Part shown: positions 11,881 to 23,113 of the stretch, one piece after another
How positions within the stretch are numbered: position 1 is the first letter of the stretch
Layout: each line of letters opens with the position of its first letter
Assembly (NCBI GenBank): GCA_015680685.1
Contig: MNCI01004940.1
Coordinates: 24,817-88,816, forward strand
DNA length: 64,000 nucleotides
Direction: 5' to 3'
From: Gnetum montanum
Lineage: Eukaryota > Streptophyta > Gnetopsida > Gnetales > Gnetaceae
Position numbers and translations under genes: made by a program
The notes under the pieces: generated by a model
Databases searched by the model: none
What the model was told of the DNA's origin: nothing
What the model saw: only the letters and a program-made list of their open reading frames with translations

Positions 11881-13640
11881 TATATAAATTTTTCTCCACC
11901 TCCCATGTTGCATCTTGCACTCTATTTCTTTTACAAATAACCTTTAACATTAGAATAACTTTACTTCTTAATCTTCTCTCCATCCTTTCAATAATCTTTA
12001 CTAACCATTCTATAAAGTTGACATTAGGTTGAAGCTCTACATCTTAATAATCTATCTTATGACCAGGATCTGCAAAATGTTTCCTTAGCATAGAGTCATG
12101 AAACACATTGTGAATTAATTGTAACTATTGTAGAAGATCAAGGTAATAGGCAACATCACCAATTTCCTCCAAATCTAAAAGGGACCAATGCAATGAGTAA
12201 CTAACTTTCCTCTTCTACCAAACCTCATAGTCCCTTTTAGTAATGAAACTTTGAGGAAAACTTGATTACTAACATTGAATTCCAATGATCACCTTTTATT
12301 GTTGGAATACATTCTATACCTATCTTTTAGTACCTATAGTTTGTTTTTGGTAATCTTAATTTTCTATATAGCATCCTTAGTGATGTCTATCCTAGTTTAG
12401 TATTTTTCCTTAATGGAAACCTAGCTCAGAGATGTATGACAAGGTTTACAATACAACAAATCATATCGTGTTGATTTCAAACTAGCTTAATAACTATTAT
12501 TTTATGTAAATTCTATCAATAGAAGAACTCTATCCCCACTATCTCTATAGTTCAAAGCATAAGATTAAAGAATATCCTCTAAAATATGATTCATTCACTT
12601 TCTCTAACCATATGTTTTAGGGTGATATGTAGTACTTAGATTTAGTGTAGAGAACAATCTCTTCTAAAATGATTACTAAATCTAGAAGTAAACATAGGAC
12701 ATTCATTTAACATAATATTATTTAGAACTCCATAAAATCTAACAATATCTAATAGAAAAAATTAAGTCATCTCTTCTCTATCAACATTTGTTTTTGTAGT
12801 GAAAAAAATGAACAGATTTGGATAAAATATCTATGACCATAAGGATGGAATCTTTCTCGCTTCTAATATAAGGTAAACTAGCAATGAAGTCCATGCTAAT
12901 GATCTTCCATTTTCACATTATAATGGTATGTGGAGGAAGAAAGCCACCAAGCCTTTGATGTTTTTCTTTAATCTACTGATACACCAAGCACTTATCTACA
13001 TACTCTCCAATATATTTCTTTATGCCAAGCCATCAACATTACCTCTTGATATTATGACATATTGTTTCACTACCATGATGCATCTAGTACTTACTCAAAT
13101 GAGCTTCATTAAGTACCTTGTATCTAATTTCCTATGGCACATATATCCTATTTTTGCATTGCAATAAGCTAGAACAATCAACTATTTGCTCTAGGCTTGT
13201 GGAAGTAAGATTTGCAATCTTTTGAAACAAAGAATTTGAACCCTACTATAAAACTATCTCCTCCTTGAGACTAGGTAGAATAGTAAGACAATATAGTTTC
13301 CTACATATCCTACTTAGTGAATCTACCATCTTGTTCCCTTTTCCAGAATGATATTGCATTGCAAAATCAAAATTTTCGAATAACTCTATCACTTGTTCAA
13401 CTATGAACTATGCATTATGTACTACAAACTTTTATGATTTTTCCAACATACAATTTATTAATCATATAGGTAATGCCTCTAAATATTAAGAGCAAAGATA
13501 ATGATACCAAGCTCTAAATCATGCATTGGATTTATGGTCTCATGAGGTTGTAAATTTCTAGAATCATATACCACCACCTTACCATCTTACATTATAACAC
13601 CACCTAGTCCTTCTCCTAAAGCACCAATGAATTTATGATA
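11880..13640 (-). pseudogene. Ty3/gypsy RNase H to integrase C-terminus, degenerate
   Basis: In sense order on the - strand: an RNase H end near 13640-13460 reading KVVVYDSRNLQPHE then DLELGIIIFALNIWRHYLYD (family form: VIAYASRQLK.HE..Y..HDLEL.A(V/I)V.AL..WRHYLYG). Next is an integrase core near 12940-12780 reading WKIISMDFIASLP then DSILMVIDILSKSVHF. The C-terminal domain near 12310-12060 reads FLKVSLLKGTMRFGRRGKLV then a GPF-like strand. All match chromovirus-type gypsy pol rather than the Tat-like elements further right. Stops and frame changes are frequent. The 5' (RT) side is replaced abruptly by copia sequence at about 13640-13710. Confidence 0.75.
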
Positions 13641-14165
13641 AAGTGTAGGCTCAACCAATGTTAACATGTATCCCTTACTAATCAAATAATCATTTATCCT
13701 CCTAAACCAATCTCTTAGATCTTGCTTTAAATCATATAATGCTTTATTAAGCTTACATACCTATTCTTCTTGATCTTTCTTGATGAAACCTTCAAGTTGA
13801 GTGATATAGAAGTCTTCCTCCAAGTAGCCATTAAGGAAATTTGGGTTGACATTCATTTGATAAAGTTTAATTCCATCATTAGCAATGATTAAGACAAGAA
13901 CTTTTATTATCTCAAAAATTATAACCTATGCAAAAAATTCTTCATAGTATACTCCATTATTTTTCTTGAATCCTCTTGATACTAACCTTGCATTAAATTT
14001 ATTTAATGTTTAATATTCATTGTATTTTATTTTGAAGAGTCATCTTGTGTCAATGTCCTTCTTTCCCTTAAGCTTATTGAAAAGAGTAGAAGCTTGAGTT
14101 TTCTGTATTAAGTCCATCTTCTCCTTCATGGCTTGATTCCACTCGAGCTTTAGATCCTCCTCAAT
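13640..14165 (-). pseudogene. Ty1/copia reverse transcriptase, degenerate
   Basis: The - strand reads WNQAMKEKMDLIQKTQA, then IDTRWLFKIKYNEY, then KFNARLVSRGFKKNNGVYYE followed by EFFA. Then come IKLYQMNVNPNFLNGYLEED and VCKLNKALYDLKQDLRDWFR. These are the copia RT blocks W..AM..E...L, GTKWV(F/Y)K.K, (Y/F)KARLVA(K/R)G(F/Y).Q..G.DY.ETF.PV, QMDV..AFL.G.L.EE(V/I)(Y/F) and V.KL.K(S/A)LYGLKQ..R.W. The key aspartate in QMDV is asparagine here. The copia reading ends around EPTLY, and gypsy RNase H residues follow at once. Confidence 0.85.
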
Positions 14166-14369
14166 AATTCAAGACTCATGGATGAAGGAAATATAAGAAA
14201 GATGATTTATGCCCATGCTTCTTATAAATATCCTTCCAAAATCATAATTAAGGATTTAAGAGGAAGGATGCATTTTCAAAATCCTTAAAAGAACATTGGA
14301 TGGCTATCCTAACTCCTCCATTTGATGCTTTTGACTTATAAATTTATTTTTCTTTTTAAAATAAGTTAG

Positions 14370-15060
14370 TCAAAATATATCATCATCAAATTTTACATTT
14401 CTTAAGGAAATAAATTTTTTCTCAATGAGACGAAAACATTCATAAGATGTTGATATGTGATTATAGCCTATAATAATATAATTCATAGCCCTATCATCTA
14501 CTTTCCTTGTTAGGACATTTGGAACATAAGTTGAATAAATGCATTCAAAGATTTTTAAATAAGAAAGATTAGAAGGCTTACCATATAAAGCTTGATATAA
14601 AATGATGCCTTTGTTTGATCATGGATATAACCTATTGAGTATATAGGAGAATGTGTGAATTACTTGTTCTTAAAATAAGTTGGACAAGTTGACTTGTGTT
14701 AACATGAATCTTGCCATGTATTGAAAGATCCTATTTCTTCTCTCTGCGACTTAGTTTGATTATGGTAAATAACCATATGTTATTTTCTTCTCAATTCCAT
14801 TTTCATTGCAAAAATTATTAAATGCATCATTTACAAATTATCCTTTGTTTTCAATATTAATTACTTTAATTTTCAAATTCAATTAATTCTCTATAAGATT
14901 TTTGAAATATTTAAAAATAGAAAAGGATCATCTTTACATTACAAAAAATAAACCCATATATATCTAGAGAAATTTCACTCCATAAATAAATCAACTTCAT
15001 GTACTAAATCTAGATATTATATGAAGACAAAACTTTTTGCTAGAAAATAACAAAACAAGC
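14370..15060 (-). pseudogene. Ty1/copia integrase core, degenerate
   Basis: On the - strand from about 14910: FVNDAFNNFCNENGIEKKIT, then YGYLP followed by AERRNRIFQYMARFML, then VNLSNLF and YILNR. Then come YQALYGKPSNLSYLKIFECI, and finally KVDDRAMNYIIIGYNHISTS followed by YECFRLIEKKFI. This is the copia integrase pattern: F..FC...GI.H..T.PYTPQQNGV.ER.NR...EMAR.ML, then T.Y...(F/Y)G.KP..S.LK.FGC, then KLD..S...IF(I/V)GY......Y(R/K). The catalytic glutamate is visible as AERRNR. It precedes the RT at 14165-13640 in the correct copia order (IN before RT). Confidence 0.85.
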
Positions 15061-15074
15061 TATCTTCAATTAAT

Positions 15075-15876
15075 TTGTTAGAAGATTACAACAAGGTTTT
15101 CCAAATTCATGAATATTTGAAACTTGCTATACTTGGTGATATTGTAGAGCATAACCCTTTACAACTACACAATGATTGTTCTCAATGCAAGATACAACAA
15201 ATAGAGAATCTCTTTCATAAGTTGAGATTAAGATTTCAGCTCACAAGAAAGACACAAGAGAATAGAATACATAGACTAACACACCACACATTGTTCTTGG
15301 AGTTGCAAGCACCAATTACACTCACTCAATGTACTCATACACCCTCTCTTGCTCAGATCTTCACTCTTAAGAGCTCTCTTTCTTACTCATGATCATCAAT
15401 AACGATGAATACATTAATATTTATGTCAAATGGGAAGATAAGAAACCTAAAAACCTTTTCTCAACTTCATTTGAGGCTCTTTAGATGTTTCCCAAGTCTT
15501 CTCACCTTCTCCCTAGTTGTTTCCATCCTTTTCCATCATATTCTAGTTGTTTCCCAAATTGGGATGGATGTTTTTGGAAGTTTTCTTAGCTGTATATGTT
15601 GCCTTTGACCTTTGGAAGAAGTCTCCTATGAAATACTAACTCTTAGGGAAGAAATCTACTATTTTCCCAAGATGTCTTCTCCACTAGTAAGATGTCATGA
15701 TTAAGACATCTTGGAGAGAGAGGAGATGTCTAGTGCAATATGTCTTATGTTAATTCTAGGCCTCTACTAAGACATCTTCTAATCCTCCAAATGTCTTCTT
15801 TAAGCTTGAAACTTGCAAACATAGATATAGGGAATACACAAAGGGAAATCAGAAGAGGTGTTCCTACACTGGCTCT
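15075..15876 (+). other. Possible copia-type LTR remnant
   Basis: The stretch begins TGTTAGAAGATTACAACAAG, a common way for copia LTRs to start. It could end near 15876 at CTACA, just before TGGCTCTCC, which could be a primer-binding site. A 105-codon frame at 15075-15392 has no recognisable domain. From 15660 to 15810 AAGATGTCTT-like words recur. No matching second LTR or target duplication was found, so this is tentative. Confidence 0.3.
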
Positions 15877-15889
15877 CCAACCCTTCAAA

Positions 15890-16432
15890 AAGTGAAGTTA
15901 GGTATGTAAGGGAGTAGGGGTTGAAGTGATCCCCCACTCTTAAATTTTGGCCTCATGGATCCATACAACATCATCAGTTTATTGATCCTTCCCATGGATT
16001 GAATATTCATGCTTATTAACTCCTCCAGTGCTAGAAGATTCCTTTTGCTTGAGTACAATCATCTTCTTTCCCATTGAAGGCTTGGACTAATCAATTATCC
16101 CATTCAACTAATTGATGCTAAATTGTATGGTCTCCTCATTAGTTGGTCCATGATAGTACACAAGATTTGAAACATTAAACATAAAAGCAATACCAATATC
16201 ATTAGGTAAATAAATATCAAAAGAATTTTTCATTGATCTTAGCCTTGATTTTAAAAGGTTTCATCTTCTTAGCTTTCAATTTGGAGAAGTTACAACCTCT
16301 CAACCGCTTCTTCTTCAAGGACACCCAAACCTAGTTAGTAGTAGAAAAATTGGACTTCTATTTTCCCTCATTCCTTTTGATGACTATTTCTTTAACCTTC
16401 TTTCTAAGATTTAATTTTTCTTGTGCATGGAT
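15890..16432 (-). pseudogene. Ty3/gypsy integrase C-terminus, cut by element A
   Basis: On the - strand, starting at the left edge of element A, the frame reads HAQEKLNLRKKVKEIVIKRN, then VWVSLKKKRLRGCNFSKLKA, then PFKIKAKINEKFF, then LPNDIGIAFMFNVSNLVYYH. This is the C-terminal part of a gypsy integrase: a DLVWV.L.K.R.P....KL...GPFKI..KI..NAY.(I/L).LP....IS..FNV.DL.PYH pattern. Stops fall within it. The reading enters exactly at the border of element A, which suggests that A inserted into this older gypsy copy; the rest would lie beyond the right window edge. Confidence 0.75.
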
Positions 16433-16772
16433 TATAGCGACCTAAAAAGTTGGAGGTTGGAATGTAACACCGAGAGGTCCGTGGTCGCATAGTCTTGACC
16501 CCACTTTTGCATGAGGGCCTACTAGAAAATGGAGGTGGGTTGTCCAAATTAGTCTTGTTGATCAAACTAGGACTTATAGGTGTTATGATGAAATGAGTGT
16601 TAAAGGTTTGCATAGTATGTGTAATGTTCATGATGCCCACAAGGGTGGGTGTAGTTAAGGATCATGGTGCAAAGAGAGGGTACAAATGCATAAAAATATG
16701 TAGAAATAATGAAAAATGCAAATAGAATGCCAAAATGTGAAAGAAAATGATAAAATTGAATAATATGCAAGC

Positions 16773-16794
16773 GAGAGAGAGAGAGAGAGAGAGA
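16773..16794. repeat. (GA)n microsatellite in element A LTR
   Basis: Eleven GA units lie inside the left LTR. At the matching place in the right LTR (63023-63034) the run is about half as long, showing that the two LTR copies have evolved apart. Confidence 0.9.
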
Positions 16795-17289
16795 AGCACC
16801 ACCCCAAATGGGGGTAAGCATTGTTAACTACAAAGAAACGTTTAGGAGGTACATGGTGTACAAACAGGCACAATAGGTAGCATAGTCATAGTCTTAGGGT
16901 GTCTGGGCTATAAAAAATAATGTTTGTTATGAAGTTTGAGCCTATTAGGTTCGTTGCCGTAGTGTCCTACAAGCTACGATAGTCAACGGTGTGCTTAATA
17001 GTGTGTAATGATGTTGTTGTGGTGTGTAATGGTGTCTACTTGAAATGCCAAGTGCGCTCTAAGTTTTCCAAAAGCTAGAATGCCAAGTGATTGCTTCAAA
17101 ATAACAACCCCTAAAACATGAAGCATTAGGTATTTATAGGGCTAGGGTTAGCATGAGTTGCAGATCGGGTGCCACGTGGCAGGGAGTAGTTGTGTCTATG
17201 CTAGCCCCAACTACACTCCCATTGAAGCAAATGGTGTTCTATTGGTGTGCTTCAATGGATCTTGTGAGACTACCAAACTATGACTATGC

Positions 17290-18060
17290 TACTAAGAATA
17301 TGTCTGAAAGTGTCAAATAGGCCACAATGTACATGAAAAAAATGCATAACAATGCAGTTTTGGAGACTATGCTTCAGGACTATGCTATCCACTCTCTTGA
17401 GTGGTGTTGAGCATAAGTACAATTTGGGGGCAAATGGGGGGTGCAAAAGAGACAAAACTTGTTGATGTTGCTTGTCAAATAAATGTTGGAGTTAATATTT
17501 AGGCTAATGTTATGTTTTGAAGGCGTCTAAAGGTAGTTTCAGTAGACTATGCTAACTATGATCTAGATTGTAGCCCAATAATTAGATAAATTTTTCCAAA
17601 AGATGAGGCCCAGTGTAGGCTATGCTAACTATGCTATGGAGCATAGTCTCAGAGATGAGAGAATAGCCTTGACACTTAGAAAAATATAGAAAAAAATAAT
17701 GTCTCTATGTAGAGTACATTGACTATGTTCTGGAGTGTAGTAGGGAGCATAGGCTTAGAAGTTAGAAGTTTTGTCAGACTATTTATTCCATGTCAAGACA
17801 ACCTGACAACCTCTGGCTTAACACTTAGGAGGATTTGAAAAATTAATCATTCCTATGCAGACTATGATCACTACGCTCTAGAGCATAGTCCCGAAACTAA
17901 GAAAATGTTTTAGCTACTATCGACAGTTAGAAAAATCTTGCAAATCTGGACTATTTGTGCTAACTATGCTTGCTATGCTTTAAAGCATAGTCCTAGTAGT
18001 GGGGAGCATAGTCTCAATACTTAGAAAAAATTACCATGTTTTGACACTTAGAAAAATCTA
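17290..18060. promoter_or_regulatory. Palindromic U3 array of element A (AGCATAGTC type)
   Basis: In sense this lies upstream of the TATA box at 17131-17140. GCATAGTC and its complement GACTATGC recur through the interval, several times as head-to-head pairs, for example CTACGCTCTAGAGCATAGTC near 17872 and CTATGCTTTAAAGCATAGTC near 17974. The right LTR has the perfect form at 63851-63872. Placement in U3 and repetition suggest transcription-factor sites; the factor is unknown. Confidence 0.65.
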
Positions 18061-18098
18061 TAGTCAAGACCCAGGAGCCAAAATTTGGTGGTGTTTCA

Positions 18099-19019
18099 TT
18101 GGCTCCTTTTTGTTGACGTTTGGAGGAGTGGCCCAAGAGATGTCAACAAAGAACAAAAAGCACCACAGTAGGTTTGGAACCAACATCTCTTGTAAATACC
18201 CAATTGAATGTTACTTCACCATGATCAAGAGTGCTAAGAATAATAGTTTTTTGAAGGTATAGGTTGTAGAGAATGCACTAAGGGATAACAAGGGAATGAA
18301 ATGCAAAGGATGTGACACTGCAAGATGTGGCACCATGGATGGCTTGTCACCAAAATAGTGACCTCTCTTCAAAGTGCTTGTGAGAGAATTAATGTTCATG
18401 GCACCAGAATGACTTGCCCTTGAAATTGTGACCATAGTGCTTATGAAAAGGTTGATTTGTATTTAGAGTTGGACCAGTTGCAAAATTGAAGCCCTCCTAA
18501 TTTTTCTTTGGAACATGTTTTGTCTTATTTTTTAAAGTTTTTTTTTGCTTTTTTGATGATGAGGTGAACCTACTTTGGGCTTTTCACATTGCGAAATGCC
18601 AACTACAGGATGCTTCCCATTAGGTGAACTACATGCCACCTAATGAACTTTAGTTTGAGGCAACTATGTTACATTTGTAGGATAGGTTTTTTCTCCCTAG
18701 GATGAGTTGCGTTACATTCGCTTGGGCTTTGAGCAGCCTACAGAGGCTCCCATGGGACAATTTGCATTATGTCCACTATGGGTTCGGTAGTTGACTTAAG
18801 GAAGGTGCCATGTGCATTAGAAGAGTTACAAGCTTGGTGATGCAGGGGAAAGGTGGGGAAATGCAAGGAAAAATGGTAAATGTAGGTGGAATATGAATGG
18901 GTAATAGGTATGTACACTCTTTAGCGACTCAGCTAGTCTAATCATGTACATCAAAGTAATGTGGTGACTTGCTATTGCAATGAAATGTGTCTCTACATGA
19001 TCACCTCTAGAGCTTCATC
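18099..19019 (-). other. Element A polypurine tract and 3' noncoding region
   Basis: Directly beside the LTR is the remnant of a polypurine tract (sense AACAAAAAGGAGCCAA, 18099-18114), then about 900 bases of noncoding 3' sequence. Elements B and C hold a counterpart at the same place (35431-36336 and 41611-42449). It shares the GTCAACAAAGAA word and, at the far end, CATCC(T)-C/G-AAA-ACA around the candidate splice acceptor. No domain was recognised. Confidence 0.65.
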
Positions 19020-19924
19020 CTACAAATACAATGCATAGAAAACAAGAAAATAACCACATGACATGAGATGAGAGCAAACTACTAGATGTGAGTGTACTGC
19101 AAATGCTCTAATAGTTAGACCAGTTGCAAGAGCTTGAAGAGCTTGTGTAAGAAAACTAGTGTAGGTGCCATAGCAAGAAGGCTACAAAAGCTCTAGTGGC
19201 CACACTGGTGGCAAGGGCCTAAGCAATGGCAAGATCTCGATAGAGTCAATAAGGTGACAAGGGCCCTAATGCTATCATTGCTCCAATGGATTGTGCTAAT
19301 GATGAAAGCTCCAAGAAATAATGAAATGCACAAGGAAAATAATGCTATTGGTGCAACCTAGGGATGGTAGTGTTGGAGACCATGGTAGTTGCTTTGGAAG
19401 GTTAGCAAAATGCCCAAGGGCATTTTTGGAAGATTAGCAAAATTTTGGAGGGAAATGACACTGCAAATGTTCTAGAGGCCTATTTTGATGATATAAAATG
19501 CATTCTAGAATTATAGTGTTACTGCCCCACCCACAAGATGTGGGTAGATGGTGTGGAGTTGGAAGCATTGTCACTCGTTCACAGAACTATGTATGTTGAA
19601 CTATGAACCTAGTTTAAGGTCATGGTAGACTATGGGCCTAGTTTAAAGTCCTTGAAAATTATGATGTGCTAGTTTATAGTCCTAGAAGATTGTTAAGTAC
19701 TAGTTTAATGTCGTAGTGGACAGTGTAGCTTGTGCCAATTTAATGTCATGACCCAAGGAAGAGTTGTGCTAGTTTAGCATCATTGCAAATGGTCTATGCC
19801 AGTTTATAGTCATAGCAGACTTGCTATATGCCAGTTTATAGTCATAGTGGACCAATTTATGCTAGTTTAGCATCATAGCGGATGAATCTATGCTAGTTTA
19901 GCATCATAGCAGATGATGGCTTAC
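19020..19924 (-). other. Candidate 3' intron of element A, with hairpin block i
   Basis: On the - strand a donor AAA|GTAAGCC at 19924 lies six bases after the integrase stop TAA. An acceptor TGTATTTGTAG|GATGAAG lies at 19020, behind a T-rich tract. The interval is 905 bases and holds hairpin-repeat block i (about 19600-19920). Elements B and C have donor and acceptor at the same places, with the acceptor words nearly identical. Splicing is inferred from sequence only. Confidence 0.65.
19595..19920. repeat. Hairpin tandem repeat block i, element A
   Basis: About ten units start with (T/C)(T/C)AGTTTA and carry a small inverted repeat with a six-base loop. Examples are TAGTCATAGCAGACT and CATCATAGCGGATG (stem CATC/GATG, loop ATAGCG). 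Units are 25-40 bases apart with variable spacers such as TATGC. The same family occurs in elements B and C. Confidence 0.85.
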
Positions 19925-19929
19925 TTTAC

Positions 19930-20860
19930 ATTATCGTTGATGAGGTGTTGTGTGCCATGCATAATATAACTTCAAATACAAGTGGTTCATTGGATTGGAA
20001 AATTCATTGCCATCATGGTTAGCAAGCTTGAATGCTCCATTGTCATAGGCCTTGATGACCAAGAAAGGCCCTTTCTAGTTGGCTGAGAATTTGTTTGCGG
20101 GTTTGTGAATGACCTTGAGGACTAGGTCCCCTTTCTTGATTAAGCATTGATGCTGATTGTGACGGTGCTTTTGTCATTACATTTTTTCATACCACTTGAT
20201 TTGATCAAGTGTTTACATGCACTCTTTTTCTATCAAGTTAAGGTTTATGATTCTCAACTTGTCATTTTGAGCTTCATTGATGAAGCTTGAGAGGATTACA
20301 CAAAGTGATGGGACTTGCAGTTTAAGAGGCAAGATTGCTTAAAACCCATAAACCAAACTATATGGCATCTTACTTGTTGTAGTTCTTTGTGTCGTGTGGT
20401 AGGCCTAGAGTGCATAGATCAACTGCTTATGCCATCATCATTTGTTGCTACCAAGCATCTTCTTTAAAAGATTGATGATGACCTTGTTTGTGGCCTCTTC
20501 TTGGCAATTCACCTGTGGGTAGTAGCATGATGAAAAGGAATGTTTGATCTTGAAGTGTTTGCAAAAGGCTTTGGTCTCAACATTGCTAAATTGTGGCCTG
20601 TTGTTTGTGACTATGGTCATGGGTAAACCAAAATGGGACATTACGTTGTCAAGCATGAATTTATAGACCTGCTGCGATGTAGTCTTCCTAAGGGGAATAA
20701 CCTCAACCCACTTTGTAAAATACTCAATGATGGTTATAATGAAGCTATGCCCCATGGAGGATGTAAGTGTTATAGGCCCTATGATGTCCAACCCCAAACA
20801 TTGGAATGGCCACGTAATCTATGTTGTATGTAGTTCAATGGGTGGCACATGCATTAAGTT
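19930..20860 (-). pseudogene. Element A integrase core and C-terminus
   Basis: The core at 20797-20438 reads MGLDIIGPITLTSSMGHSFI, then EYFTKWVEVIPLRKTTSQQV, then GLPMTIVTNNRPQFSNVETK followed by AFCKHF, then QEEATNKVIINLL. Of the DDE triad the first D (LDIIGP) and the E (QEEATNK) remain, while the second has become N in VTNNRPQF. The C-terminal part (to 19930) reads LRIINLNLIEKECM, LIKKGDLVLKVIHKPANKFS, then GPFLVIKAYDNGAFKLA and NHLYLKLYYAWHTTPHQR before a TAA. It matches element C along its length. Inactive through substitutions and stops. Confidence 0.85.
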
Positions 20861-21130
20861 ATCATGTCATTGACATGTGTCACATGTCTTAACCTTGAAG
20901 TTACAATTGAGATACATATAAGGCCAATAGTAGCCTAAGAATTTGATTTTTGTTACCATTTCCCTAGGTGCTATGTGGCCTCTATGAACTCCCTCATGGA
21001 CTTGTTCAATGATTATTTGTGCTTCACTATCACTAATGCAAGTTAGTAGTATGCCATCGTAGGATCATCAACACAATGTGTTATAACCCATGATGTCATA
21101 CTACAATGCTCACTTTTGCACTGCATCCTT
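20861..21130 (-). pseudogene. Element A integrase zinc-finger region
   Basis: In sense this sits between the second RNase H and the integrase core. The - strand frame reads HEGVHRGHIAPREMVTKIKF, then LGYYWPYMYLNCNFKVKTCD followed by TCQ, matching VHDGLCRGHIAPKAMATKIR and LGYYWQHM in element C. The H..H...C..C zinc-binding pattern is complete here (KTCDTCQ), whereas C has lost the second cysteine. A stop follows TCQ. Confidence 0.7.
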
Positions 21131-21860
21131 TTGGGCAGTGATTAGATGTTGTGAAGGTTCACCTTGTAGGAGATATGCCTTAATGTCAAAAACTCTACAA
21201 CATGGGTTGTGCTTACTGTGGCTATAGATGTAATGTTAGTTGTTTGCATGAAAAGGATAGTGCAATCTGCCACCATGGTGGGAAATGCGTGAAACATTTC
21301 AAGTGCAATGCTTAAGGCTAATATAGCTAATGCATGGACAGTGGCATTCTCATTGTAGGGGATATGTTAAACATTAGTAGTTGCAAATTGCTTTAGCAAG
21401 TGCTTCACCAAGTCATAGTAACTTTTCAAGTATTGGGCTTTACAAGTGCAAACCTTTGTGACATGTTGACCATCAATTGGAAGTCTCCTCGGATTGCTAG
21501 GTTCTATATTCCTAGGTCATGAGCTACTAGGATGCCCCATAGGAGACCTTCATACTTTGCCACATTATTGGTACATGGAAATGTGAAATGATATGTGAAG
21601 GGTCAGATCTCCTCGGAGGGAAACATGATTATGATAGTGGTACTACCCCCTTGAAAGGTTGAAGCACCATCGAAGTGTAAGAGTGCCTCAAAGTTATTAA
21701 GCACTTGACTTATGCTAGTGACATGCTCATCTAAAAATTCTGGATCTATCATTGCATGATTGTCGATTGGAGAAGCTGTGAGTTATGCGACTATTGCTTG
21801 ACCTTTGGTTGATGCTTGTGCAATTTAATGCAAGTTAAACTTTGCAGTTATTTCTTTCCA
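21131..21860 (-). pseudogene. Element A second (plant-type) RNase H
   Basis: The - strand reads a block ALLHFDGASTFQGG, then PFTYHFTFPCTNNVAKYEGL followed by LWG, then NLAIRGDFQLMVNMSQRF and TNVYTCKAQYLK. This matches the additional type-I RNase H that Tat-lineage gypsy elements carry after the pol RNase H, with FDGA and (A/V)(E/K)YEGL blocks and GDSQL here seen as GDFQL. In element C the same domain is at 44671-45085. Several stops. Two RNase H domains in series support the Tat-like assignment. Confidence 0.75.
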
Positions 21861-22260
21861 GCATGCAATGAAACCGCTCTCGTAAATGTTCATTGTAATG
21901 GCTCAAAGTACATTACTTTTGTAGATGATGTTGACTTGGCTATGGAAAAGATAATGCCTTCACTTCTTGAGTGCAAAGACCAATGCGAGGTAATTCTTTT
22001 CCACATCATTATACTTCACTTCATAGGCAACTAATGCATGGCTTAAGTAGTATATTGGAACCTTGGTGTCATCGTCTCTCTTTGACAAAGTAGAGAAGTG
22101 ATGGACATGTTAGAGGTAGCAAGGTAGATGTAGAATGGTTTATCTCCTTGTAGAGGGTAGACTATTGGAAGTTGAGCCAACTCCTATTTAAAATTGTTGA
22201 ATGCCTCTTGTCATTGAGCTATCCACTCAAAGTGGACTTCTTTTTTGAGTAGGTATTACA
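21861..22260 (-). pseudogene. Element A first RNase H / RT connection
   Basis: On the - strand after the RT: QFIHQFIAWLTNKL at the end of the RT frame, then words matching element C's region ending in KAALVQLPMVYPPQNDKSFY. The match continues with ALVAYEVKYNDVEKNYLALV followed by FALKK. The canonical form is LSH.L...E..Y...E...LAL(V/I)F...K. Frames change within it. It links RT with the second RNase H at 21131-21860. Confidence 0.6.
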
Positions 22261-22264
22261 TTAG

Positions 22265-23113
22265 CTACAACTTGTTGGTTAACCATGCAATAAATTGGTG
22301 TATGAATTGCAATGTGCCTTGTAACCTTCGTAGCTCCTTAAGGTTGGTTGGTGGTGCTAAGTTGATAATGGCCTTAACCTTATTGGGATCTATGCATATG
22401 CCTGCTTTGGATGCTACAAAACCTAGCATGCAGCCTATCTTGATGCCAAAGACACATTTCTTAGGATTTAGCCTAAGTTCATGTTTTAAACAATGTTTGA
22501 GCAAAAGGTCCAAATCATTTGCATGGTTGTGTGATGCCTTGGACTTAATCGCTATATCGTGAACATAATCATTAAGCAGACCTAATAGAGAATTACTAAA
22601 AATGTACATCATGGCTCGTTGATAGGTCACTCCTATGTTCTTAAGCCCAAAAGGTATCATGGTGTAGCAAAATGTACCCTAAGGTGTCATAAAGGTAGTA
22701 TTAAGCTAGTGCTCTGGGTTGATCCAAATTTGGTTATACCTCAAGAACCTATCCATGAAGGACAATAAGGCATGATCAGCCATAGTATCGATCAATTAAT
22801 CAATACTAGGCAATAGAAAATTGTATTTAATGATTGCCTTGTTAAGGTCCCAAAAGCCTATGCAAATGCATATACTTCCATTTTTCTTGGGTACAACCAT
22901 AGTGTTGGAGACCCAGTTTGCATAGTCAATGACCTGAATGAAACTAACTTTGTAGAGCTTGGTGATTTCATCACAGTCTACCAATGCTACCTCAGGCCTA
23001 ACCTTGTAAGCTTTTTGCTTAACTAGTTTCATGTTGGGATTGAGGATTATGTTGTGTTGCACTATGCAAGGATCTAATGTTATTGTTGAGTAATTTTGTG
23101 ATTTCTTGGACAT
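22265..23113 (-). pseudogene. Element A reverse transcriptase
   Basis: Starting at 23113 the frame holds VQHNIILNPNMKLVKQKAYK, then WVSNTMVVPKKNGSICICIG followed by FWDLNKA, then after a broken part MIPFGLKNIGVTYQRAMMYI and NDYVHDIAIKSKA. The polymerase box YVDD is YVHD, so the catalytic site is lost. It ends LRLNPKKCVFGIKIGCMLGF and PNKVKAIINLAPPTNLKELR. Element C matches almost block for block (45463-46659). The part between 22660 and 22796 is broken by stops. Confidence 0.9.

Larger units (their letters stand above)
16433..18098 (-). repeat. Element A 3' LTR
   Basis: The left LTR of A, 1666 bases. It starts TATAGCGACC (aligning with TGTACTGACC of element B) and ends GTGTTTCA, just before the polypurine-tract region. 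It aligns in order with 62705-64000: GAGGGCCTACTAGAAAATG, ATGAAATGAGTGT, GTTTGCATAGT, GTAGTTAAGGAT, CACCACCCCAAATGGG, GTTTGAGCCTAT and GGGCTAGGGTTAGCATGAG. The - strand TATA-like box CCTATAAATA is at 17131-17140. A (GA)11 run at 16773-16794 is shorter in the right LTR. From 17290 to 18060 it carries repeated AGCATAGTC words and palindromes. Confidence 0.9.

Noticed and set aside
15075-15392. 105-codon frame as a host gene
   Set aside because: No recognisable domain, and it lies in a stretch that more likely is a decayed copia LTR.
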